This document shows, one piece after another, positions 1 through 6,034 of a stretch of 6,137 nt of DNA. Positions within the stretch are counted from its first letter, which is position 1; every line of letters begins with the position of its first letter. The translations under genes were made by a program, and so were the position numbers. Origin of the DNA: Desulfuromonadales bacterium C00003068 (GTDB lineage: Bacteria > Desulfobacterota > Desulfuromonadia > Desulfuromonadales > Desulfuromonadaceae); contig MAXR01000029.1 of NCBI GenBank assembly GCA_001751155.1, positions 2,903 through 9,039 of the forward strand, written 5' to 3'. The notes below the pieces were generated by a model. The model did not search any database. It was not told the DNA's origin and was given only the letters and a program-made list of their open reading frames with translations.

Positions 1-25
1 CACTCTACCACTGAGTTATTCCCGC
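1..25 (-). tRNA. tRNA-Gly, 5' part only (cut by window edge)
   Basis: Read on the minus strand, the sequence begins GCGGGAATAACTCAGTGG at base 25 and continues to the window edge. This gives a 7-base acceptor strand (GCGGGAA), TA at positions 8-9, a D-stem ACTC pairing with GAGT, and a D-loop AGTGGTA with the conserved GG. The acceptor and D-arm match bacterial tRNA-Gly, most likely the GCC isoacceptor. The anticodon, T-arm and 3' end lie outside the window, so the identity rests on the 5' third only. Whether CCA is encoded cannot be seen. It lies 37 bases after the nucleotidyltransferase gene, on the same strand, with its own strong promoter just upstream. Confidence 0.85.
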
Positions 26-37
26 AATAGGTGATGG

Positions 38-66
38 ATTATATGTAACAGTGGCTATGGTGTCAA
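38..66 (-). promoter_or_regulatory. Consensus sigma70 promoter for the tRNA gene
   Basis: On the minus strand a perfect -35 hexamer TTGACA (66-61) is followed by a 17-base spacer and a perfect -10 hexamer TATAAT (43-38). The tRNA 5' end is 12 bases beyond the -10, so transcription would begin a few bases before the mature tRNA and RNase P would trim a short leader. The -35 box contains the TGA stop codon (65-63) of the upstream nucleotidyltransferase gene. The bases after the -10 (CCATCACC) are fairly GC-rich, which is compatible with stringent control, but that is inference. Confidence 0.85.
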
Positions 67-1367
67 TTGGATTCATACCATTTAACAAGATAACGTTCGG
101 CGTCAATGGCGCTGGTTACCGTGCCATGAATCTCCGCTTGCTCGATGGCCTTAAAACACTGACCTAACTGCTGTCCGCTACACTGTGGAGCCAGTTGCTG
201 AATGCGATCAGTTGACAGCAATGGTTGAATGCGACCATTGTTTTGTGATTGTTGCCATAGGTGCTGCAACGCTAATAATTGTTGTGTGTCGATAATTTCA
301 CCAGTGAGCAATTGGCAAAAAATAAGTGATTGAGGAAGTGGTGCATGGTGATGTTGCAGCCACAATAGTTTACCACGATCACTACAGTCTAACTGTTGGT
401 ATTCATCGAACTCAGCTGCGGTGGTATTAAGGAAAAAACGGAGCAATTGTGCGACACGCTTTTCGAAATGCAGCCATTTCAAAAGCTTATCTAATTTATC
501 ACCATTTACTAAGCAACACCTTAAAATAGCGACAAAAGATGTCAATCTTTCCACACTAAAGCCATTACCGCAGTGAAGGTTTGATTGCTGAGAGACACAA
601 TCCTCCTGTTGCTGTTTCAACTGCTGAATTCTGTGCTCACTAGCACGATGGCATTCAACAATTTTGGCGCTGTCACACGACAACGTCAATGCTTCGGCAA
701 CACCACAATCGACAAGCAGCCTGAGAGCTGTCTCGCTGTTTACCTCGGCAAAAACCTGACTCAACTCACTGAGTATCCGTTCTCCTGCGACCTGTTTCAG
801 CAGCGGAGCATGGGCAATAAATTGTTGTTGTGTGGCATCATCGGCAAAAAGGTTCAGTTGGGCGCAGTGACGTATCCCTTTCAGGATTCGTAGCGGGTCA
901 GCGGCAATGACGCTATCACCACACATCCTCAATTGATGAGCCGCGAGATCGCCTTGGCCGTTAAGGGGATCAATTAATGCCGCAGCATCAAGGGGCATCT
1001 TCAACGGTAATGCCATTGCGTTGATAGTAAAGTCACGTAGAGCGAGATCAATTTCGAGTGAAGGACCACGAAACGGGGCAAAATCAAATTGAAGCTTGGC
1101 TGCGCAACGCGTTACAACACGGCTATAACCACGTTGTTGATCAAGGTAAAACCAATGACCGTTGATCTGCTTAGCAAAGGATTTAGCGATACGGCTTGGA
1201 TCAACAGCACAAACAAAGTCATAATCGGCGCTGTCGCGGTTGAGAAGATGGTCGCGAAGACAACCACCGACAAGATAAAGGGGGTGCGACTCGGCCGCCG
1301 CCAATTTGGCAAGCAGACCGAGTTCATTTTTATGTTGAGAAAATATCAACATCCCTATTTTATCCAT
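63..1367 (-). CDS. Class II tRNA nucleotidyltransferase / poly(A) polymerase family protein, probably CC-adding
   Basis: The 434-residue protein belongs to the class II nucleotidyltransferase family, which adds C and A residues to tRNA 3' ends or poly(A) tails to RNA. The head domain fills about residues 28-170: motif A with LVGGCLRD (32-39) and the catalytic pair D48-Y-D50, a further acidic D95, motif B RDFTINAMA (111-119), motif C DPLNGQGDL (133-141), motif D ADPLR (156-160) and motif E ERILSEL (196-202). Only about 10 residues separate FR (99-100) from motif B, where CCA-adding enzymes carry a longer flexible loop; loss of that loop is the known mark of CC-adding enzymes. Motif D is A-D-P-L-R instead of the usual EDxxR. 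The rest is a helical body without an HD domain, unusually rich in Cys and Gln, with a degraded form of the family's C-terminal tail motif (about 385-430). The start ATG has no clear Shine-Dalgarno sequence; Met6 is a possible alternative. The gene lies 36 bases after the parvulin gene and just before a tRNA. Poly(A) polymerase remains an alternative. Confidence 0.88.
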   Translation of the reverse strand: MDKIGMLIFSQHKNELGLLAKLAAAESHPLYLVGGCLRDHLLNRDSADYDFVCAVDPSRIAKSFAKQINGHWFYLDQQRGYSRVVTRCAAKLQFDFAPFRGPSLEIDLALRDFTINAMALPLKMPLDAAALIDPLNGQGDLAAHQLRMCGDSVIAADPLRILKGIRHCAQLNLFADDATQQQFIAHAPLLKQVAGERILSELSQVFAEVNSETALRLLVDCGVAEALTLSCDSAKIVECHRASEHRIQQLKQQQEDCVSQQSNLHCGNGFSVERLTSFVAILRCCLVNGDKLDKLLKWLHFEKRVAQLLRFFLNTTAAEFDEYQQLDCSDRGKLLWLQHHHAPLPQSLIFCQLLTGEIIDTQQLLALQHLWQQSQNNGRIQPLLSTDRIQQLAPQCSGQQLGQCFKAIEQAEIHGTVTSAIDAERYLVKWYESN

Positions 1368-1403
1368 ACATCCATAATGTATAAGTATAACAATTGATGA
1401 AAA

Positions 1404-2297
1404 TTATTCAGCAACAGGTTCACTGAAATTGATTTCAGCATTGGTTTTGAGCTCTTCAACCCAAGCATGAAGGAGCTTGGCGCCCTCTTGCTCTTTTAAG
1501 AACGAAGAAATTTGTGGTTTGATCTCGTCGAGGTTTAATGATTGCTCCTCTTGACGATCAGTCACTTGGATGAGGTGATAACCAAATGCCGTTTTTACAA
1601 TATCACTGGTTTCACCAGTCTTTAAAGCAAAAGCAACCGCATCAAATTCTTTAACCATTGAACCTGGTCCGAAGAAACCAAGATCGCCACCTTTGGCACT
1701 ACTTGGGCAAGCAGAGTGCTCTTGGGCTAAAGCACCAAAGCTTGACTCTTCAGCTTGTAGTTGTTTTTGAATCCCTTCAATCTTCTCTTTTGCCTCACCG
1801 CTTTCATCATCGGTTGCTTTGATGAGGATATGGCTAGCACGAACCTGAGACGGCTTACGCATTTTTTCAGGATTGGCATCATAGAACGCTTGAACAACTT
1901 CATCCGTTGGCTCATCAGCATCGCTGGCCTTTTTATCGGTCATCATATTTACCGAGAGATCTTGACGGATCATCCGGTAGTAACAGTCTCTATCAATTCC
2001 AGCCTTTTCTAAGGTGGCGTAAAACTCCTCAGGGCTTGGGAAATTGCTCATCACTTTTACAGTTTCTTGTTTGATTTTCTCATCGTCAGCAATAACGCCT
2101 TCTGCCAGCGCTTGTTGAAAAATCAACTCACGGGCAATGATGCGCTCAACAGCAACCTCTTGGACTTGCTCTGTTTCTTCGTCGCTCAACTGCTCAGCAG
2201 TTTTACGAAACATCTCCATTGAATAGCTTTGAATCGCATTAATAAAATCAAAATGACTGATGGGTGTTCCGTTAACGGTAATAGTTTGTTCTGACAC
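1404..2297 (-). CDS. SurA-like parvulin peptidyl-prolyl isomerase without signal peptide
   Basis: This 297-residue protein is a parvulin-type prolyl cis-trans isomerase, which catalyses turnover of peptide bonds before proline and may also act as a chaperone. An N-terminal helical SurA/PrsA-like region (about 1-145) precedes one parvulin domain (about 150-246), then a charged helical tail. Hallmarks are VRASHILI with H156, SACPSSAKGGDLGFF with active-site-type C197 (195-209), the GSMVKEFDAVAF segment and FGYHLIQV with H241. The N-terminus (MSEQTITVNGTPIS) is polar and contains no signal peptide or lipobox, so the protein should stay in the cytoplasm, unlike SurA or PrsA. The GTG start is fixed by a strong AAGGAG six bases upstream. 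It follows ksgA by 10 bases. A role in folding new proteins is inference from context. Confidence 0.93.
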   Translation of the reverse strand: MSEQTITVNGTPISHFDFINAIQSYSMEMFRKTAEQLSDEETEQVQEVAVERIIARELIFQQALAEGVIADDEKIKQETVKVMSNFPSPEEFYATLEKAGIDRDCYYRMIRQDLSVNMMTDKKASDADEPTDEVVQAFYDANPEKMRKPSQVRASHILIKATDDESGEAKEKIEGIQKQLQAEESSFGALAQEHSACPSSAKGGDLGFFGPGSMVKEFDAVAFALKTGETSDIVKTAFGYHLIQVTDRQEEQSLNLDEIKPQISSFLKEQEGAKLLHAWVEELKTNAEINFSEPVAE

Positions 2298-2303
2298 GTG
2301 AGT

Positions 2304-2309
2304 CTCCTT
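2304..2309 (-). promoter_or_regulatory. Ribosome binding site of the parvulin gene, overlapping the ksgA stop
   Basis: AAGGAG on the minus strand stands 6 bases before the GTG start at 2297, which decides that start. The TAA stop of ksgA (2310-2308) overlaps the first two bases of the site, so a terminating ribosome sits on the next gene's binding site. This suggests translational coupling. Confidence 0.85.
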
Positions 2310-3123
2310 AGTTGGTTAAATATCGTTGTTCAACGATTTGCAATTGTTTTGCAAGATGCGCAAATTCAGTTATCGAGAGCGTTTCTCCTCGTCGCTTCAT
2401 ATCAAGTTGTGCATCTTCTGCTGTAATGTCAACCACCTCGGCACTAAAACCTGCTGCACAGAGACAATTGCGTAATGTTTTACGCCGCTGTGCGAATGAG
2501 GCTTTAACGACACGACGGAAAAAACCATCATCGTCAACCTCAACTCGTGGCGTTTCACGCCGATCAAAACGCAGAACTTCGGACATCACCTTTGGTGGTG
2601 GCTTGAAAGCACTAGGGGGTACAAGAGTAACGCGGCTGATATCGAACCATAGCTGACACAATACCGTCAAGGAACCATACTCTTTTGAGCCGGGCTGTGC
2701 CCTGAGACGGTCACCAACCTCTTTCTGAAACATCAGTATCATGCGCGAAATAAGCTGACGATGAGTGATCATCTTAAACAATACTTGACTTGAAATATTG
2801 TAAGGCAGGTTGGCGACCAACTTATAATCGGTCTGGTTTAGAATTTGATTCCAATCAATTTTAAGAGCATCACCAACATGGACATGAAGCTTTTCATCGC
2901 CATTGTCAGTGAACTGTTGCGCCAAATCACGATCAATTTCAATCAAATCAAGGCGCTGAACCAACGGCAACATTTTGTGCGTTAAGGCCCCCTGCCCCGG
3001 ACCAATCTCAAGGACATGATCGCTCAGAGAAAGTTCAGCGGCGGCTATAATATGATTAACAACATTTTGATCAATTAAAAAATTTTGGCCAAACCGTTTA
3101 CGTGGCCGATGAAGTGTACTCAT
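2308..3123 (-). CDS. ksgA: 16S rRNA (adenine1518-N6/adenine1519-N6)-dimethyltransferase
   Basis: KsgA (RsmA) transfers four methyl groups from S-adenosylmethionine to two adjacent adenines in the 3'-terminal hairpin of 16S rRNA, a late checkpoint in 30S assembly. The 271-residue length is normal. Visible signatures are RFGQNFLID (10-18), SAM-binding motif I EIGPGQGALT (39-48), the acidic IEID (61-64), GDAL with D85, the catalytic NLPYNIS (105-111), FQKEVGDR (132-139) and the PPPKV segment of the family at about 175. The C-terminal helical domain is complete. The ATG overlaps the TGA of the upstream DUF2062 gene as ATGA, and only a weak purine stretch (AGAGAG) precedes it, so translation is probably coupled. 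In many bacteria loss of KsgA gives kasugamycin resistance, hence the name. Confidence 0.97.
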   Translation of the reverse strand: MSTLHRPRKRFGQNFLIDQNVVNHIIAAAELSLSDHVLEIGPGQGALTHKMLPLVQRLDLIEIDRDLAQQFTDNGDEKLHVHVGDALKIDWNQILNQTDYKLVANLPYNISSQVLFKMITHRQLISRMILMFQKEVGDRLRAQPGSKEYGSLTVLCQLWFDISRVTLVPPSAFKPPPKVMSEVLRFDRRETPRVEVDDDGFFRRVVKASFAQRRKTLRNCLCAAGFSAEVVDITAEDAQLDMKRRGETLSITEFAHLAKQLQIVEQRYLTN

Positions 3124-3611
3124 TGATGTTTTACTCTCTTAAAGGGGCGAGGCCAACGGGAGATGCGTAACGTTTTAAGGCTTGGGACCATCCGCAACAC
3201 CACAGCATAGGACACAGCACTAAGGAGTAAGCCGAAGACAACACTTCCTAAACACATAGGAAGCATCAAATTATAACCGAGTTCAGCAATAGACTCAGAG
3301 GTGACCGAATGCGGAAAGTGGATATGCTCCATATTGAGGAGAAAGCGCCCCGTTTCATATTCAGCTGCATAAATTAATGGCGCGGTGATCGGATTACTAA
3401 TCCACACACCAACAGTGGCTGCGATTTTGTTCTGACCTAAAAACATCGCGACAAAAAAGGCAATCAACATTTGGAAGCCAAATGTTGGCGTCATGCCAAT
3501 GAAAATCCCTAAAGAAAATCCTTTGGCAATTTCATCGGGCTGTGCGCGTAAACGCAACAAACGCAATAACAGCAATTTAGATTGTCGGATAAGTCCCCAT
3601 CGACGCCACAT
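3120..3611 (-). CDS. DUF2062 domain membrane protein
   Basis: This 163-residue protein matches the DUF2062 pattern. A basic N-terminal amphipathic helix (about 1-24) is followed by PDEIAKGFSLGIFIGMTPTFGFQ (25-47), a hydrophobic hairpin, an N61 and the diagnostic WISNPITAPLIY (70-81). A last transmembrane segment lies near 113-137 and the tail is strongly basic (about 148-163). It should be an inner-membrane protein with two or three membrane segments. The family has no settled biochemical role that I know of, so no function is assigned. The gene starts 6 bases after tsaD ends and its stop overlaps the ksgA start, so it is made together with two RNA-modifying enzymes. The Shine-Dalgarno sequence is poor, consistent with coupling to tsaD. 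Confidence 0.9.
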   Translation of the reverse strand: MWRRWGLIRQSKLLLLRLLRLRAQPDEIAKGFSLGIFIGMTPTFGFQMLIAFFVAMFLGQNKIAATVGVWISNPITAPLIYAAEYETGRFLLNMEHIHFPHSVTSESIAELGYNLMLPMCLGSVVFGLLLSAVSYAVVLRMVPSLKTLRISRWPRPFKRVKHQ

Positions 3612-3617
3612 AATGTT

Positions 3618-4661
3618 CTACCGCTTCGATTGTGTATCTGACTGCAACGGACCGCCGACAGAATCAAGAGGCCAGTTAGCCCGAGCATTTAAATCAAGCG
3701 GCGATGATAATCCGCGACTCAAGTATTCATCTCCCGCAACAGCGAGCATCGCGGCATTATCGGCACATAAAAGTGGCGAGGGAAAAAATACATCGATATT
3801 TTTATCACAACCAAACTTTTTAAAGCGTTGGCGCAGGCCGCTATTACACGCAACACCACCGGCAACAACAATGCGCGTTAAGCCGTGTTCTTGAGCAGCT
3901 TTAAATGTTTTGCGACTCAGAACATCGACAACTGCTTCTTGAAAACTGGCGGCAAGATGTTGCAGTGTTTTCTCTTCAAGTGGATACTCAAGCTTTTTGA
4001 TCTGGTTCAGCACCGATGTTTTGATGCCACTGAAGCTAAAATCGAAACCAGGCCGGTGCAACATGGGCCGCGGGAAGTCAAAATATTTTGGATCGCCCTC
4101 TTGAGCTAGACGGTCAATTAGGGCCCCACCGGGATAGGTTAACCCTGACATTTTAGCGACCTTATCAAAGGCTTCTCCTGCGGCATCATCCAAGGTTTGA
4201 CCAATGATCTGATACTGACCAATCCCTTCGACACGGTAAAGGTGGGTGTGTCCACCTGAAACGGCAAGGGCTAGATAGGGAAATTCAATTTGATGCTCTA
4301 AAAAAGGTGCGAGGATGTGGCCTTCGATATGGTGGACGCCGACCAGTGGAACTCCCAGTGCATACGCCATCGCCTTGGCATTGGACATGCCAACAAGAAG
4401 TGCACCAATCAGTCCAGGGCCAGCGGTGACAGCAATCCCTTCTATCTCAGACAGCTCAACGTTCGCTTGTTGCAACGCCTGTTCGATGACAACAGGACAC
4501 GCTTCAAGGTGTTTACGGGCCGCGAGTTCAGGCACCACACCACCGTAACAAGCATGGAGGTCAACCTGAGAGGCTATAATATTGCTTAAAACTTCACGGC
4601 CATCGCGAACGACAGCCGCCGAGGTTTCATCACAAGAGGATTCAATAGTAAGTATCAGCAT
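3618..4661 (-). CDS. tsaD: tRNA N6-adenosine threonylcarbamoyltransferase
   Basis: TsaD (formerly Gcp/YgjD) moves the threonylcarbamoyl group from threonylcarbamoyl-AMP to A37 of tRNAs that read ANN codons, giving t6A. It works with TsaB and TsaE, which are not in this window. The 347 residues form an intact ASKHA-fold protein. Visible motifs are IESSCDETSAAVV (6-18), GPGL (81-84), the metal-binding H111-IEG-H115, AVSGGHTHL (133-141), DDAAGEAFDK (158-167), FSFSGIKT (208-215), GGVACN (268-273) and CADNAAM with metal ligand D301 (299-305). The start MLILTIESS is the normal family start, although the upstream Shine-Dalgarno sequence is weak. The gene begins 23 bases after the PhoH gene and is followed after 6 bases by the DUF2062 gene. 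Confidence 0.98.
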   Translation of the reverse strand: MLILTIESSCDETSAAVVRDGREVLSNIIASQVDLHACYGGVVPELAARKHLEACPVVIEQALQQANVELSEIEGIAVTAGPGLIGALLVGMSNAKAMAYALGVPLVGVHHIEGHILAPFLEHQIEFPYLALAVSGGHTHLYRVEGIGQYQIIGQTLDDAAGEAFDKVAKMSGLTYPGGALIDRLAQEGDPKYFDFPRPMLHRPGFDFSFSGIKTSVLNQIKKLEYPLEEKTLQHLAASFQEAVVDVLSRKTFKAAQEHGLTRIVVAGGVACNSGLRQRFKKFGCDKNIDVFFPSPLLCADNAAMLAVAGDEYLSRGLSSPLDLNARANWPLDSVGGPLQSDTQSKR

Positions 4662-4684
4662 GAGTCTTTTTATTATTGAGTAGA

Positions 4685-6007
4685 TTAAAGCAAGTTAGCG
4701 GCAAGCTCTGCCAAACCAGAACGTTCACCGTGCGACAAGGTAACATGACCAGAGATCGACTGCCCCTTAAATTTTTCTACGGTATACGTTAGACCATTAC
4801 TTGAGGCATCGACATATGGATTATCTATTTGGTAAGGATCGCCCGTTAAAACGATTTTTGTCCCCTCACCAGCCCGGGTGATAATGGTTTTTATCTCGTG
4901 CGGTGTCAAGTTTTGTGCTTCATCGACAATCATATATTGATTGGGGATCGAGCGACCACGAATGTAGGTAAGTGGCTCAATCTCCAGAATACCCATATCA
5001 ACCAATTCACGATATCCACGCTTACGCGTACCACGTTCCTCTACTGCACCAAGAAGCAGTTCAACATTGTCAAAAATAGGTTGCATCCACGGAGCCAACT
5101 TCTCCTCGACATCGCCGGGGAGAAAACCAAGGTCGCGTCCCATAGGAAATACTGGCCGTGACACCAGAAGACGGCTATATTCGCGATCATCAGCAGACTT
5201 TTGCAAGCCCGCAGCGATGGCTAACAGAGTTTTACCTGTGCCCGCCTTACCCACTAAGGTCACAACTTGAACGGCAGGATCTAACAACAGATCAAGAGCA
5301 AACTGCTGTTCGCGGTTACGCGCTTGCAGTCCCCATATCCCCTCTTTTGGAACTTTCACCAGTGGCTGCAACCTCCTCATTACGGCATCGTAACGTGCTA
5401 GGGCAGTATGAGAAAGATTCCCTTCATCAACCAAGGTGATGCATTGATTCGGCAATAAAGTGGTTTCCTCATCCTCATCAAGGAAACCTTGACCATAAAA
5501 ATGATCGACAACATTCGCCGCGACAATACGTTCACAGGTACCAGTATAGAGTTCATCTATGGAAACCTTATCGTTTTCGTAATCCTGAGCAACCAGTCCT
5601 AACGCATCAGCTTTAATTCGTAAGTTGGTATCTTTGGTAACAAAGATAATTTGACATTCAAATTCTTTTTTTAACGCCAACGCTACCGATAGAATTTTGT
5701 TGTCTGCGCGATCGATCTGTAATTCAGGCGGCAAGTTTTCAACTTGATCTCGCGAAAGAAGAACAACAGTAAGAGTACCGCCATTTTCAAGTGCAATACC
5801 ATCCGTCAGCCTACCCTTGGTGCGTAATTTGTCCAGCATCCGCGACACCTGCCGCGCATTACGACCAATTTCATTCAGATCTTTCTTAAAGGTATCGATC
5901 TCTTCAATCACTGTAATGGGGACATAGACATCGTTATCTTGAAATTTCAAATAAGCTTGAGGATCATGTAACAACACATTGGTATCAAGGATAAACTTTT
6001 TAATCAT
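4685..6007 (-). CDS. PIN domain-PhoH family ATPase (PhoH2/YlaK type)
   Basis: The 440-residue protein joins an N-terminal PIN nuclease domain to a PhoH P-loop ATPase; relatives have been reported as RNA helicases with ribonuclease activity. The PIN domain (about 1-140) keeps its acidic set: D8 in FILDTNVLLHD, E35/E36 in TVIEEIDTFK, D102 in RADNKILSVAL and D126 in TKDTNLRIKAD, so nuclease activity is plausible. The ATPase part (about 220-440) has Walker A GKAGTGKT (253-260), SRPVFPMGRDLGFLPGD (283-299), Walker B MIVDEAQNL (359-367) and VLTGDPYQID (386-395). A linker of about 80 residues separates the two domains. The product is probably cytoplasmic. The ATG is preceded by GAGGT at close spacing. 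Despite the name, a link to phosphate starvation is not shown here. No separate antitoxin-like small gene precedes it; the upstream neighbour is an aminotransferase, 27 bases away. Confidence 0.95.
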   Translation of the reverse strand: MIKKFILDTNVLLHDPQAYLKFQDNDVYVPITVIEEIDTFKKDLNEIGRNARQVSRMLDKLRTKGRLTDGIALENGGTLTVVLLSRDQVENLPPELQIDRADNKILSVALALKKEFECQIIFVTKDTNLRIKADALGLVAQDYENDKVSIDELYTGTCERIVAANVVDHFYGQGFLDEDEETTLLPNQCITLVDEGNLSHTALARYDAVMRRLQPLVKVPKEGIWGLQARNREQQFALDLLLDPAVQVVTLVGKAGTGKTLLAIAAGLQKSADDREYSRLLVSRPVFPMGRDLGFLPGDVEEKLAPWMQPIFDNVELLLGAVEERGTRKRGYRELVDMGILEIEPLTYIRGRSIPNQYMIVDEAQNLTPHEIKTIITRAGEGTKIVLTGDPYQIDNPYVDASSNGLTYTVEKFKGQSISGHVTLSHGERSGLAELAANLL

Positions 6008-6010
6008 AAT

Positions 6011-6015
6011 ACCTC
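6011..6015 (-). promoter_or_regulatory. Ribosome binding site of the PIN-PhoH gene
   Basis: GAGGT on the minus strand ends 3 bases before the ATG at 6007. The spacing is short but usable. It lies in the 27-base gap after the aminotransferase stop and supports the assigned start. Confidence 0.6.
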
Positions 6016-6034
6016 ACCAGTTGGAGTCAATGAA

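Noticed and set aside
585..893. Plus-strand open frame of 102 codons inside the nucleotidyltransferase gene
   Set aside because: It lies wholly antisense to a well-supported gene, has no convincing ribosome binding site and no recognisable domain.
1089..1397. Plus-strand open frame of 102 codons antisense to the start of the nucleotidyltransferase gene
   Set aside because: It is the complement of the conserved head domain (motif A to motif B) and its translation shows no family features.
1378..1414. Possible promoter (TTGCTG ... TATACT, minus strand) before the nucleotidyltransferase gene
   Set aside because: The -10-like TATACT is fair, but the only -35-like hexamer needs a 19-base spacer and has mismatches, so it is too weak to annotate.
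4685..6007. PIN-PhoH as part of a toxin-antitoxin pair
   Set aside because: PIN domains occur in toxins, and some PhoH2 genes have a small upstream partner. Here the upstream gene is an aminotransferase 27 bases away, with no room for an antitoxin gene.
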